From Mycobacterium sp. DL592 (GTDB lineage: Bacteria; Actinomycetota; Actinomycetes; Mycobacteriales; Mycobacteriaceae): a DNA stretch of 64,000 nucleotides. Positions 28,072-37,357 of the stretch are shown piece after piece (within the stretch, counting starts at the first letter, position 1; every line of letters begins with the position of its first letter). The DNA is taken from NCBI RefSeq assembly GCF_011694515.1, contig NZ_CP050192.1:1449534-1513533 (forward strand), given 5' to 3'. The notes beneath the pieces are model-generated. The model was not told the origin of the DNA. It saw nothing but the letters and a program-made list of their open reading frames with translations, and searched no databases. The position numbers were made by a program, and so were the translations under genes.

Positions 28072-28911
28072 TCACTTCAAGCAGCTGCCACCGTCGACGG
28101 GCAGCTGGACACCGGTGATGTAGCGGGCCTCGTCGGAGGCCAGGAACAGCACCGCGTTGGCGACGTCCTCGGGTTCGACCCACCCGATCGGCAGCGTGTG
28201 CATGAACTCGCCGACGACCTTGATGTCGTCCGGGCCCGGGTTCTCCAGATCGGGCCGGAACAGCTTCATGGTGCCGTCGTTCATGAACAGGGGCGTGTTC
28301 ACGTTCGTCGGGTGTACCGAGTTGACCCGGATGTTCTTCGCGCCCAGCTCGACCGCGAACGTCTTCATCAGTCCGACGACCCCGTGCTTGGCGGCGACGT
28401 AGTGGCCGCAGTGCGGGTAGGCCTTGATGCCGCCGACCGAGCTGGTCAGGATGATCGATCCGCCGCGCTCACCGGCGAGGATGTGTGGCACACCGGCTTT
28501 GACCGTCTTCCACACGCCGGCGAGGTTGATGTCGATCATCGCCGTCCAGTCGGTCTCGCTGGTCTGGTCCAGCGTCTGGCCGCCGTTGCCGATGCCGGCG
28601 TTGGCGACGATGATGTCGAGGCGGCCCAGCTGCTCGACACCGCTGTCCACGGCCGCCTTCAGCGCGTCGTAGTCGCGGACGTCGACCTCGGCGGTGACGA
28701 TGCGGCGGTTGTGGCCCTTGACGAGGTCGGCGGTCTCGGCCAGATCCTCCGGTGTGGACGGGGCGATCAGGTCGACGGTGTCGATCTTCTTGCAGATGTC
28801 GACGGCGATGATGTCGGCACCCTCCTGGGCCAGCCGCACCGCGTGAGCGCGGCCCTGCCCACGTGCCGCACCGGTGACGAATGCGACCTTGCCCTCTACC
28901 CGTCCTGCCAT
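28072..28911 (-). CDS. Mycofactocin-coupled SDR family oxidoreductase
   Basis: 279 aa from ATG 28911 (MAGRVEGKVAFVTGAARGQG). TGAARGQGRAHAVRLA nucleotide site, VANAGIG, Ser in LTSSVGG, and YVAAKHG (YxxxK). The beginning and the ADIIAVDIC segment match the carveol-dehydrogenase-like subfamily that keeps its NAD bound and passes electrons to mycofactocin. It follows the P450 gene by 28 bases on the same strand, suggesting that it oxidises the alcohol the P450 makes. Confidence 0.9.
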   Translation of the reverse strand: MAGRVEGKVAFVTGAARGQGRAHAVRLAQEGADIIAVDICKKIDTVDLIAPSTPEDLAETADLVKGHNRRIVTAEVDVRDYDALKAAVDSGVEQLGRLDIIVANAGIGNGGQTLDQTSETDWTAMIDINLAGVWKTVKAGVPHILAGERGGSIILTSSVGGIKAYPHCGHYVAAKHGVVGLMKTFAVELGAKNIRVNSVHPTNVNTPLFMNDGTMKLFRPDLENPGPDDIKVVGEFMHTLPIGWVEPEDVANAVLFLASDEARYITGVQLPVDGGSCLK

Positions 28912-28939
28912 GTTGTCGATCCTCGTGTCGTAGTGGAAA

Positions 28940-30121
28940 TCAGGAAGTGAATGTCGGCATGGCTTCCCAGCCGCGTACGGCGGTGGTCGGCGACTTGACC
29001 GCGTTCGGCCAGTCGACCTCCCAGGAGGGGAAGCGCTTGAGGATTTCCTCCAGGGCGATGCGCCCTTCCATCCGCGCCAGCGCGTTACCCATGCAGAAGT
29101 GAGTTCCGGCGCCAAAGGTCATGTGCGACTTCTGTTCCCGGTGAATGTCGAAGACATCGCCGTCGGGGGCGAAGCGGCGGTGATCGCGGTTGGCGGCACC
29201 GACGAGCATCAGCATCGCCGAGCCGGCAGGCACCGTCTGTCCGTAGTACTCGACGTCGCGGGTGACGTAGCGGGCGATCTGCAGCGCGGGTGGCTCCCAG
29301 CGCAGGATCTCCTCGATCGCCTGCGGGATCAGCGCCGGGTTCTGCGCGAGTTCGCGACGCTGCTCGGGATGCTCGGCCAGCGTCTTTCCGGCCCAGCCGA
29401 TCAGCCGGGTGGTGGTCTCGGCGCCGGCGGTGGCGATCACCGTCAGGTACAGCAGCAGCTCTTCGCGGTGCAGCCGGCGCACCGTGCCCGTCTCGTCTTC
29501 GAACTCGGCGTTGAGCAGATCGGTCATGATGTCGTCCGACGGATGCTCGACCCGGTAGTCGACGAATTCTGCGAACACCTCGCCGGTGGCCAGCAGGTCG
29601 ATCTTCTCCGACTGCAGGGTCGCCTCGCCGTGGTCGGTGATCTGGCGCTGCCGGTCCTCCGGAATGCCCAGCAGCATGCCGATCACCCGCATCGGCATCT
29701 GCTCGCCGAGATCGTTGACGAAGTCGAACCGCCCGGTGCCCACCAGCGGGTCCAGGCACCTGCGGGTGAACCCGCGGATCTGTGGTTCCAGGGCCGCGAC
29801 CTTGCGGGGGGTGAACACCCGGGAGAGCAGGTTGCGGTGGATGTTGTGGATCGGCGGATCCTCGAAAATCAAGGTGCCGGGCGGGATTTCCATACCCGAT
29901 TTGATGATCTCCAGCAGCGCGCCGCGCCCGGAGATGAACGTCTCGTGGTCGATGAGTGCCTTGTTGACGTCGTCGTGGCGGCTGACGGCGTAGAAGTCGT
30001 GCTCCGGGTTGTAGTACAGCGGCGCTTCCTCGCGCAGCCGGGCGAACATCGGATAGGGATCGATGTTGAGCTCGACGTCGTAGGGGTCGTAGTGGAGATC
30101 GCTCTCCGCGCTGACGGTCAC
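28940..30121 (-). CDS. Cytochrome P450
   Basis: 393 aa, GTG start at 30121. I helix TAGAETTTRLIGW, ExxR in EEILRWEPP, haem loop FGAGTHFCMGNALAR. First gene of a two-gene unit with the SDR at 28072. A copy of the CGAGAAT palindrome lies about 55 bases upstream, so it probably belongs to the same regulon as the meta-cleavage operon. Substrate unknown; no ferredoxin is adjacent (the nearest is at 38047). Confidence 0.93.
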   Translation of the reverse strand: MTVSAESDLHYDPYDVELNIDPYPMFARLREEAPLYYNPEHDFYAVSRHDDVNKALIDHETFISGRGALLEIIKSGMEIPPGTLIFEDPPIHNIHRNLLSRVFTPRKVAALEPQIRGFTRRCLDPLVGTGRFDFVNDLGEQMPMRVIGMLLGIPEDRQRQITDHGEATLQSEKIDLLATGEVFAEFVDYRVEHPSDDIMTDLLNAEFEDETGTVRRLHREELLLYLTVIATAGAETTTRLIGWAGKTLAEHPEQRRELAQNPALIPQAIEEILRWEPPALQIARYVTRDVEYYGQTVPAGSAMLMLVGAANRDHRRFAPDGDVFDIHREQKSHMTFGAGTHFCMGNALARMEGRIALEEILKRFPSWEVDWPNAVKSPTTAVRGWEAMPTFTS

Positions 30122-30174
30122 GCGGGCAACTCTGACAGTTGGTTCTCAACGGTGTCAATGACGTGCGCAAAGTG

Positions 30175-30191
30175 AGAGAATTAGGTTCTCT
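30175..30191 (+). promoter_or_regulatory. CGAGAAT palindrome, copy 3
   Basis: AGAGAATTAGGTTCTCT: arms GAGAAT/GTTCTC with a 3-base spacer, extended by one more pair. It lies in the 150-base divergent region between the P450 (30121, minus) and the sugar kinase (30272, plus). Confidence 0.6.
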
Positions 30192-30271
30192 TCCTGCTCG
30201 GTTAGCACCGTATGTCGATTGATCCCGCCGACGGCGGGAGGGTTGAATGGTCCAGTGGCGGTAACCGGGAT

Positions 30272-31669
30272 ATGACACTCGTTGCAGGCGTGGACTCGTC
30301 CACCCAGTCGTGCAAAGTGGTGATCTGCGACGCGGCGACCGGCGCGGTGGTGCGCTCGGCGGCCACCCCGCACCCGCCCGGCACCGAGATCGATCCCGAG
30401 CACTGGTGGCGGGCTCTGCAGCGCAGCATCGACCAGGCTGGCGGCCTCGGTGACGTCGAGGCGGTGTCGGTCGGGGGCCAACAGCACGGGATGGTGTGTC
30501 TGGACTCCGGCGGAGCGGTGGTGCGCCCGGCGCTGCTGTGGAACGACACCCGATCCGGCTCGGCCGCCGCAGACCTGGTCGACGAACTCGGCGCGGCCCG
30601 TTGGGCGGCCGAGATCGGGGTCGTGCCCGTCGCGTCGATCACGGTGTCCAAGCTTCGCTGGCTGTCCGACCAAGAACCGGGCCATGCCGACGCGACAGCC
30701 GCGGTGTGCCTGCCCCATGACTGGTTGACGTGGCGGCTGCGCGGCAGCTCCGACATCACGCAGTTGACCACCGACCGGAGCGACGCGAGCGGCACCGGGT
30801 ATTTCTCGGCGGCAACCGGCGACTACCGCGACGACGTGCTGACCGCGGCGATGAGGGGCCGTCGTCCCATTCTGCCCTGTGTGCTCGGGCCGCATGAGAC
30901 GGCCGGTACCGCGGGCGGGATGGTCTTCGGGCCCGGTGCCGGTGACAATGCCGCTGCCGCACTGGGTTTGGGTGCGGGCGTCGGAGACTGTGTGATCTCG
31001 CTGGGGACGTCCGGGGTGGTGAGCGCCGTCGGTGAGTTGGCCCCGCAGGACGCCGACGGCCTGGTGGCCGGATTCGCCGACGCCACGGGCCGGTATCTTC
31101 CGCTGGTGTGCACGCTCAACGGCGCGCCCGTGCTGGCCGCCGTGGCCGCCATGCTGGGAGTGGACCTCGAGGAGTTCTCCCGTCTGGCATTGAGTGCCCC
31201 GGCCGGAGCGCAGGGTCTGGTCTGGGTGCCCTACTTCGACGGTGAGCGCTCGCCGAACCTGCCCGATGCCGCCGGGGCGCTGCACGGGGTCAGCGGTCGT
31301 AACCTGCTGCCGGCCAACGTGGCCCGCGCAGCTGTGGAAGGCTTGCTCGCGTCGATGCAATTCTGTCTGGGCAAGATCGCCGACCAAGGCGTCGAGGCCG
31401 ACCGGGTGGTGATGGTCGGCGGCGGGGTGCGCTCGGAGGCGGTGCGCCGGATCGCCCCGGCGGTGCTCGGCCGTCCGGTGGTGGTGCCCGAGCCGGGCGA
31501 GTACGTCGCCCTAGGCGCCGCCCGTCAGGCCGCCTGGGTGTTGTCCGGGGCCGAGGCGCCACCCGTGTGGTCGACCGGTGCCGCGATCACCTATGAGGCC
31601 GAGCCCACACCGTCGGTGCTCGAGCGCTACGGTGCCGCCCGGCTCCGCACATTGGGTCAGGACACGTAG
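30272..31669 (+). CDS. xylB: FGGY-family carbohydrate kinase (xylulokinase type)
   Basis: 465 aa from ATG 30272, chosen because [17 protein letters not shown] is the family's N-terminus; the frame opens at 30212. Motifs: phosphate-binding [30 protein letters not shown] (ATP site), and [12 protein letters not shown] near the C-terminus. It phosphorylates a ketopentose such as D-xylulose. No other pentose gene is nearby. It overlaps the convergent alanine racemase by 13 bases. Confidence 0.9.
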   Translation: MTLVAGVDSSTQSCKVVICDAATGAVVRSAATPHPPGTEIDPEHWWRALQRSIDQAGGLGDVEAVSVGGQQHGMVCLDSGGAVVRPALLWNDTRSGSAAADLVDELGAARWAAEIGVVPVASITVSKLRWLSDQEPGHADATAAVCLPHDWLTWRLRGSSDITQLTTDRSDASGTGYFSAATGDYRDDVLTAAMRGRRPILPCVLGPHETAGTAGGMVFGPGAGDNAAAALGLGAGVGDCVISLGTSGVVSAVGELAPQDADGLVAGFADATGRYLPLVCTLNGAPVLAAVAAMLGVDLEEFSRLALSAPAGAQGLVWVPYFDGERSPNLPDAAGALHGVSGRNLLPANVARAAVEGLLASMQFCLGKIADQGVEADRVVMVGGGVRSEAVRRIAPAVLGRPVVVPEPGEYVALGAARQAAWVLSGAEAPPVWSTGAAITYEAEPTPSVLERYGAARLRTLGQDT

Positions 31670-32769
31670 CGGCGCACGGTCCGTCCACGGACGCCCGAGA
31701 GGATCTCGTAGTCGATGGTCTCGGCGTGACGCGCCCAGTCCTGCGCGGTCGGCTCACCGGCCGCACCGGTGCCGAACAGCACCGCTCGGTCGCCCTCGGT
31801 GACCCCGGCACCGTCCGGGCCTAGGTCGATGACGAACTGGTCCATGCAGATTCGTCCGACATTGCGGAACCGGCGCCTGCCGATCGCAACGCTCACGGTG
31901 TTAGACAGTGCCCGCGGCACCCCGTCGGCGTACCCGCACGCGATCACGGCGATCGTGGTGTCGTGTGGGGCGACCCAGGTGTGGTTGTACGAAACGCCCT
32001 GCCCGGCAGTGATTTTCTTGACCATCGCGATCTCGGCGGTCAGGGTCATGGCCGGGATCAAGCCGAAGTTCCCCGGTGTCGGCGCCCCTCCGTAAATGGC
32101 GATACCGGCGCGCACCAGATCGCGCGACAGATCGGGACGGGTCAGTGCGGCCGCAGAGTTCGACATGTGCACGACCTGCGGCGGTACTCCGACTCGGCGC
32201 AGGTCGGACACACACGCGTCAAGTCCGGCCGCCTGGTGATCGTTGAGCCGGTGGTGTGGCTCGTCGCCGCGGGCCAGATGGGTCATCGCCGTCCGCAGGA
32301 TGATCACGCCGCGCGCCGCGTACTTGGCCACCGCATCGCGAAGCTCCGGCCAGGCTGCAGGCGGCGCGCCGCTGCGCCCCAGACCGGTGTCGACCTTGAC
32401 CCCGACCGTTGCGGTAGTGCCGAGCCGCTCTGCGGCAGCGACCAAGTCGCTGAGCTGCCGCACCGAGGAGACCACCACCTCGACATCTGCCGCGATGGCT
32501 CCGGTGAAATCGGTTGTCGCCGTATGCAACCAGGCGATCACGGGAGCGCCGATACCCGCGCGGCGTAAGGACAGCGCCTCCTCGACCGTGGCCACGCCCA
32601 ATTCGACGGCACCGGCGCGTAACGCGGCCCGGGCGACCTGGTTCGCGCCGTGCCCGTAGCCGTCGGCCTTGACTACGGCCAGGACCCCGGCCCCGGCGCA
32701 GCGGCGCACGGCGGCTACGTTGTGCTCGATCGCGCCCAGGTCCACCACGGCCTCGACCGCGGCGGCCAC
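31657..32769 (-). CDS. alr: Alanine racemase
   Basis: 370 aa, GTG start one base after the transaminase stop. PLP Lys34 in [11 protein letters not shown]; the second catalytic residue Tyr in GVSYNHTW; C-terminal [12 protein letters not shown]. It interconverts L- and D-alanine. Here it is the last gene of the permease - (R)-transaminase operon rather than next to tsaE/groEL-type housekeeping genes, so it may be a catabolic copy that converts D-alanine, formed by the transaminase, to L-alanine. Whether the genome has another alr cannot be seen here. Confidence 0.93.
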   Translation of the reverse strand: MAAAVEAVVDLGAIEHNVAAVRRCAGAGVLAVVKADGYGHGANQVARAALRAGAVELGVATVEEALSLRRAGIGAPVIAWLHTATTDFTGAIAADVEVVVSSVRQLSDLVAAAERLGTTATVGVKVDTGLGRSGAPPAAWPELRDAVAKYAARGVIILRTAMTHLARGDEPHHRLNDHQAAGLDACVSDLRRVGVPPQVVHMSNSAAALTRPDLSRDLVRAGIAIYGGAPTPGNFGLIPAMTLTAEIAMVKKITAGQGVSYNHTWVAPHDTTIAVIACGYADGVPRALSNTVSVAIGRRRFRNVGRICMDQFVIDLGPDGAGVTEGDRAVLFGTGAAGEPTAQDWARHAETIDYEILSGVRGRTVRRYVS

Positions 32770-32770
32770 C

Positions 32771-33790
32771 TCAGTAGTCGATGGCCTCGATGAGCGGCGA
32801 CGGCTCGTCCATCAACGCCCAGAAGCGATCCCGGATCGCCACCGTCACCGGCCCGGGGCGTCCGCCGCCGAGTTCCTCGCCGTCGAGGGCCACGATCGGG
32901 GTCACGCCGCCCGCCGTCGTCACCGCCATCAACTCGTCGGCGTCGTAGAGATCGCGGCTGGTCACGTCACCCAGGGTGGCTTCGATACCCATTGCGCCAG
33001 CGATCTCGAAGACCGTCTTGCGGGTGATGCCGGGCAGCGCATTGCGCGAGGGCGAGAACAACTTTCCGCCTTTGACGATCACCACGTTGAAACCGGGCCC
33101 CTCGGCCACGCAGTTGTCGGCGTCGAGCAGGATCGCGGTGCGCGCGCCGCGGTCCTTGGCTTCGAAGCTGGCTGCGGTGAGGTCTCCCCACTGGTAGTTC
33201 TTGATGGTGGGATCGACGGTGTTGCGCCCCGCTCGGCGAACGTGGCGCGGCACGACGGCGGTGGTACCGAAGATCTGCTCCTCCGGCGGGAAGGCCCACA
33301 GGTAGGGGATGGCGTAGATGTACACCTGGTGGTTGAGCTTGGACAGGTCCTTCTCGCCCTTGCGTTTTCCGTAGCCGCGGGTGACCGTCAGGTTGACGAA
33401 CGATTCCCGCAGCTGTGACAGCGCTACGCAGCGTTTGGTGATCTCGGCCAGCTGGTCCTTGGTCATTCCGGCGTCCAAGCGCAGCTTCGCGGCTCCGTCG
33501 AGCAGGCGGTCAAGGTGATCGCCGAGCCGGAAAATGTTGCCATGCCAGACGTGGGCGACGGTGTAGGTCAGGTCCGAGTGGCCGAAGCCGGTGTCGAAGA
33601 TGGAGATTCGCGCTTCGGACGCGGGCAGGTATTCGCCCTCGATCCACGCCGCGCCGCCGGCGAACTGGCTGGAGTTGTCCAGTTCGTAGTCGCTGTACTG
33701 GATCACCGAGCCTTCCGGGGTGGCCTCGCGGATGGCGCCGGGCTCGACGCTGACCAGATTGCTGGCGGAGAAATCGGTGTTGATTGCCAT
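32771..33790 (-). CDS. (R)-selective amine transaminase (PLP fold type IV)
   Basis: 339 aa, ATG start. Class IV aminotransferase: PLP Lys197 in TIKNYQWGDL, the segment AGGAAWIEGEYLPASEARIS, EGPGFNV and MAVTTAGGVTPI. From memory the sequence is very close to the (R)-amine transaminase described from Mycobacterium vanbaalenii, including GYGKRKGEKDL and RHVRRAGRNTVDPTIKN, rather than to branched-chain or D-amino-acid enzymes. Such enzymes move the amine of an (R)-amine to pyruvate, giving a ketone and D-alanine. The alanine racemase follows directly, and an APC permease precedes it by 24 bases. Confidence 0.88.
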   Translation of the reverse strand: MAINTDFSASNLVSVEPGAIREATPEGSVIQYSDYELDNSSQFAGGAAWIEGEYLPASEARISIFDTGFGHSDLTYTVAHVWHGNIFRLGDHLDRLLDGAAKLRLDAGMTKDQLAEITKRCVALSQLRESFVNLTVTRGYGKRKGEKDLSKLNHQVYIYAIPYLWAFPPEEQIFGTTAVVPRHVRRAGRNTVDPTIKNYQWGDLTAASFEAKDRGARTAILLDADNCVAEGPGFNVVIVKGGKLFSPSRNALPGITRKTVFEIAGAMGIEATLGDVTSRDLYDADELMAVTTAGGVTPIVALDGEELGGGRPGPVTVAIRDRFWALMDEPSPLIEAIDY

Positions 33791-33814
33791 GGGGGAGTGT
33801 CCCTTTCGAGGTGA

Positions 33815-35341
33815 CTAGTTGTTGTTCAGGTGGGTGCGGGCGAAGTCCGATCCGGCTTCGCCGCGATTCAGTCGGTTGCGCAGGCCGGTGCCCCACCACA
33901 GCGCCGCGACCGCGACGATGCCGAGGAACACCCAGCCGTTGCCGGCGAACTGGGGCAGGAAGACCAGGGCGACGGCGACCGCGAGGAAGACCACCAGCGC
34001 GGTGATGTAGACCGGGAGCCGGAAGCGGCCCAGGTCGAACGTGCGGGGCTCACCCTGGGGGATGGTGCCCTTGCGCACGCCGATCAGCAGGCCGACGGTC
34101 TGCAGGATGTAGACGGAGAAGAACAGCAGCGAGGCGATGCCGAGGATGTAGTTGAACGCCTTCTCGTTGACCAGAGCCGACAGCAGCAGGACCGTCGACA
34201 GGCAGCCGAGCCCGATCACCGCGTAGGTGGGCGCCTTGGTCTTGGGTGATACGTGGCGCCAGAGCCGCGAGCCAGGCAGCATATTGTCCCGTGCCATCGA
34301 GTAGGTCAGCCGGGTGGCGACCAGGATGTTCGACAGCAGGCAGGCCAGGATATTCGTCAGGGCCACGGCGACAACGATTTTCGTGACCACGGGGCCGGCC
34401 TGCTGGTTGATGATCTCCTCGATCGGCGCTGCCGAGTTGGCCGCGACGGCGGCTTCGTCCCGGATGGCGAGAACGTAGACGATGTACATCAATAGCTCGA
34501 TCACCACCGACGTCACCAGGGCGTAGAACATCGTGCGGGGCACCACGTAGCGGGCGTTCTTGGTCTCCTCGGCGACGTCGGCACCGGATTCCACCCCGAT
34601 CAGGCCGAAGAACGGCCCCAGCGCCGCGGCCAGCCAGGCAAGCACGTAGGAATCCTTGTCGCCTGCCGTCCCGCCGGTGAACAGCGCCGAGATCGGCTGA
34701 TGGTGGTCCGGGGCGGAGAACGCGATGACGGCCACCAGCAGCGTCGCACCGACGGTGACCACCAGTTCCAGGCTGACCCCGATGTTGTTGACCAGGGTCG
34801 CGAACCGGACGCCGTAGATATTGATCAGCACGCACAGAAACACCACGGCGATCGCGACGAGGATCTGTTCGCTCTGAGTCATGTTCCAGCCGAAGAGCCC
34901 GCCCAGATAGCCCGACAGGATGAACCCGACACCCGTCATGCCGCTGATCCAGCCGAGCAACGCGACGAATCCGGTGAACCAGCCAAGGCTGGGGCCGTTG
35001 ATGCGGCTGGTCCATTGGTAGGCGTAGCCGGCCAGCGGGATCTTCGCCGTCAGGTCGGCGGCGATGAACGCCCACAGCGAGAACACCACGGCGGCGAGCA
35101 GCAACGTCCACACGAACGGCCCGCCCGCGGTGAAGTAGCCGGCGCCGAACCCGGTGAATACCGCCGTGGTCGCGCTGATCGTGGCGAAGCCGATGGCGAA
35201 CGACCCCACGCTCCCCACCGACCGGTCGAGCCGCTGCTGGTAGCCGAACTCGGCCAGCCGGGCGTCCTCGCTCTCTCCCGGTATCGAAGCGGGAGGCAGG
35301 GGAGATGGTGAATGAGTCGAGGGTGTCAGCGCATCGGTCAT
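33815..35341 (-). CDS. APC-family amino acid/amine permease
   Basis: 508 aa from ATG 35341 (GGAG 5 bases ahead); GTG 35347 adds two residues. About 12 membrane helices; the N-terminal SFAIGFATISATTAVFTGFG segment and GWISGMTGVGF are typical of the amino acid-polyamine-organocation family. It probably imports the amine or amino acid consumed by the transaminase downstream. First structural gene of the three-gene unit, behind the LysR gene and an LTTR-like box at 35430. Confidence 0.9.
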   Translation of the reverse strand: MTDALTPSTHSPSPLPPASIPGESEDARLAEFGYQQRLDRSVGSVGSFAIGFATISATTAVFTGFGAGYFTAGGPFVWTLLLAAVVFSLWAFIAADLTAKIPLAGYAYQWTSRINGPSLGWFTGFVALLGWISGMTGVGFILSGYLGGLFGWNMTQSEQILVAIAVVFLCVLINIYGVRFATLVNNIGVSLELVVTVGATLLVAVIAFSAPDHHQPISALFTGGTAGDKDSYVLAWLAAALGPFFGLIGVESGADVAEETKNARYVVPRTMFYALVTSVVIELLMYIVYVLAIRDEAAVAANSAAPIEEIINQQAGPVVTKIVVAVALTNILACLLSNILVATRLTYSMARDNMLPGSRLWRHVSPKTKAPTYAVIGLGCLSTVLLLSALVNEKAFNYILGIASLLFFSVYILQTVGLLIGVRKGTIPQGEPRTFDLGRFRLPVYITALVVFLAVAVALVFLPQFAGNGWVFLGIVAVAALWWGTGLRNRLNRGEAGSDFARTHLNNN

Positions 35342-35429
35342 GGTCACTCCAGGTCAGGCCGGATCGAGAGATCAACTGCAGCTAGGAAAACCCGCCGTGA
35401 ACCCTTTCGGAAGTTCCAGCTTTCAATGG

Positions 35430-35452
35430 ACTGATAATCAATGGTTATCAGT
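35430..35452. promoter_or_regulatory. Perfect 8-bp inverted repeat, LysR-type operator or hairpin
   Basis: ACTGATAA-TCAATGG-TTATCAGT. The inner ATAA-N7-TTAT has the T-N11-A form bound by LysR-type regulators. It overlaps the LysR stop (35448) and lies about 90 bases before the permease start, so it could be the operator for the permease operon, a terminator of lysR, or both. Confidence 0.5.
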
Positions 35453-36329
35453 GCGGTTCGTCGCCGAAATTCCAGTGCGCTCCGACATGCGCCACCAGGG
35501 CCTCGGCCTGCGGTGACAGCCGTTCGGGATGCCACGCCAGCGCGGTATAGCTGGGCGGCCTGCCGGTGATCGGGACATAGGCGATGCCAGGGCGGTCGTA
35601 GAAGTGCGCCACCGAGGATGTGGTGAAACTGATGCCGAGGCCGCGGGCGATCATGGTCGTCTCGGCTTCGTAGGTCGCGGCGACCCCGGCGATCGAGGGT
35701 GGACGGTTGCCGCGGACGTCCATCGCCAGCCAGTAGTCGCGCCAGCTGCCCGCGGTCAGGGGAGCGCAGACGATCGGCTCGTCGAGCAATTCGGTGATGT
35801 CGACGTCGGCTCGCTGGGCCAGCGGGTGATCGCGCGGCAGGCAGGCGACCCAGGACTCGGCGTCAAGGATCAGCATGCGGTGGTCGGGCAGGTCGACCGG
35901 GGGCCGGATCAGCGCCACCTCGGTGATTCCGTCGCGCAGGCCGGCGGTTGGGTCGGCGAAGTCGTATTCGGTCGGCTCCACGATGACGCCGGGGTGCGCG
36001 GCTTCGAAGTGCCGCACTATCCGGAACAGCAGGTCCGCTCCGGTGCCGATCAGGTAGCCCAGTCGCAGGACTCCCTGCTGGGTACCCGACAGCGTCACCA
36101 GGTTGGCCACTACGGCGTCGATACCGGCCAACGCCTGCTGAACCTGCGGCAACCAGGCTGCGCCGAGGTCGGTCAGGGCGACCTCGCGGGTGTTGCGGGT
36201 GAACAGGACGACACCGAATCGATGCTCGAGTTGCTTGATGGCGGTCGACAGCGCGGGCTGGGTGATGAAGAGGCTCTCGGCGGCCCGCCGATAATTCAGC
36301 TCGGTGCCCAGCGCGGCGAAGTACCGCAA
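35448..36329 (-). CDS. LysR-family transcriptional regulator
   Basis: At least 293 aa. Winged HTH at the N-terminus (RRAAESLFITQPALSTAIKQLEHRFG), followed by the effector-binding domain. The only standard start in frame is TTG 36329 (…RYFAAL), which would remove the few residues (LRQL) that normally open the first helix. The frame continues upstream through DVTLRQ and a GGGAGG sequence precedes an ATC codon at 36359, so a non-standard start or a sequence error is possible. It probably controls the permease - transaminase - racemase genes downstream on the same strand. Confidence 0.85.
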   Translation of the reverse strand: MRYFAALGTELNYRRAAESLFITQPALSTAIKQLEHRFGVVLFTRNTREVALTDLGAAWLPQVQQALAGIDAVVANLVTLSGTQQGVLRLGYLIGTGADLLFRIVRHFEAAHPGVIVEPTEYDFADPTAGLRDGITEVALIRPPVDLPDHRMLILDAESWVACLPRDHPLAQRADVDITELLDEPIVCAPLTAGSWRDYWLAMDVRGNRPPSIAGVAATYEAETTMIARGLGISFTTSSVAHFYDRPGIAYVPITGRPPSYTALAWHPERLSPQAEALVAHVGAHWNFGDEPH

Positions 36330-36454
36330 CTGGCGCAGTGTGACATCGGGGTTCGTGATGCCTCCCGGGTCGACGGGGTGGTGACGGGCTCCAGTGTGCG
36401 TCGAGTGTGAGCCGCATGGTGCGCGGCGGTGAGCGATCCGTCATCCCATCATTT

Positions 36455-36472
36455 AAGTCAGCCGCTTGACTT
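36455..36472 (+). promoter_or_regulatory. AAGTCA palindrome before the SDR gene
   Basis: AAGTCAGCCGCTTGACTT: arms AAGTCA/TGACTT. It lies 29 bases before the SDR ATG. The right half and its flank (CGCTTGACTTGATTCG) recur at 37327 as CGCTTGACTTAATCCG, just ahead of the TetR gene. Likely operator of that TetR. Confidence 0.65.
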
Positions 36473-36501
36473 GATTCGCGGCCACCGAGTTGACTGCCGG
36501 G

Positions 36502-37320
36502 ATGGGAAACGAATTGGCAGGCAGGGTCGCGGTCGTCACCGGCGGTGCGTCAGGGCTCGGCGCGGCGGTCGTCGAACGCTTCGTGGCCGAGGGTGCGGCC
36601 GTGGTCTTCGGTGACGTCGACGCCGAGCGCGGCGCCGCACTGGCCGGCCGGCTCGGTGAGCGGGCGGCGTTCGTCGCGACCGACGTCGCGCAACCCGAGC
36701 AGATCACCCGCCTGGTCGACACCGCCGTCGACCGCTTCGGCGGTCTGGACGTGATGGTCAACAATGCCGGCATCTCGGGCACGATGCACCGCAGCTTCCT
36801 CGTCGACGACCTCGCCGACTTCGATCGCGTGATGGCGATCAACCTCCGGGCGGTGATGGCCGGAACGCGAGATGCCGCCCGGCACATGGCCGAAACCGGT
36901 GGCGGCTCGATCATCAACGTCACCTCGATCGGCGGTATGCAGGCCGGCGGCGGGGTGATGACCTACCGGGCCTCCAAGGCCGCGGTCATCCACTTCACCA
37001 AGTGCGCGGCGATCGAACTGGCCGACCACGAGATCCGGGTGAACTGCCTGGCACCGGGCCACATCCGCACGGCGATCGTCGCGTCCTCGGCGGCCGGGAT
37101 GGATCCGGAGAAGGTCGCGAAGTTCGAGGCCGGTATCCGGGCGCAGATGCGCGCCGACCGCCCATTGGAGCGTGAGGGCACCGCCGCCGACGTCGCCGAG
37201 GCGGCGCTGTTCCTGGCCGGTGACCGCTCGCCCTACATCACCGGAACGGTGCTTCCGGTCGACGGGGGGACGGCAGCCGGCAAGCCGAACCCGAAGCGGA
37301 AAACCAACCCGAGCTCTTAA
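36502..37320 (+). CDS. Short-chain dehydrogenase/reductase (SDR)
   Basis: 272 aa from ATG 36502; TTG 36490 would add four residues. VVTGGASGLGAAVVERF cofactor site with Asp in FGDVDAE (NAD preference), NNAGISG, Ser in NVTSIGG, YRASKAA (YxxxK). An NAD-dependent alcohol dehydrogenase of unknown substrate. It is bracketed by two AAGTCA operators and followed by TetR, ferredoxin, P450 and amidohydrolase on the same strand, so it probably opens that catabolic operon. Confidence 0.9.
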   Translation: MGNELAGRVAVVTGGASGLGAAVVERFVAEGAAVVFGDVDAERGAALAGRLGERAAFVATDVAQPEQITRLVDTAVDRFGGLDVMVNNAGISGTMHRSFLVDDLADFDRVMAINLRAVMAGTRDAARHMAETGGGSIINVTSIGGMQAGGGVMTYRASKAAVIHFTKCAAIELADHEIRVNCLAPGHIRTAIVASSAAGMDPEKVAKFEAGIRAQMRADRPLEREGTAADVAEAALFLAGDRSPYITGTVLPVDGGTAAGKPNPKRKTNPSS

Positions 37321-37336
37321 ATCAATCGCTTGACTT
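37319..37336 (+). promoter_or_regulatory. AAGTCA-type palindrome before the TetR gene
   Basis: AAATCAATCGCTTGACTT overlaps the SDR stop codon and ends 21 bases before the TetR start. It matches the copy at 36455 in the right half exactly. Candidate autoregulatory site. Confidence 0.6.
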
Positions 37337-37357
37337 AATCCGTAGAGCGGAGTTGAC

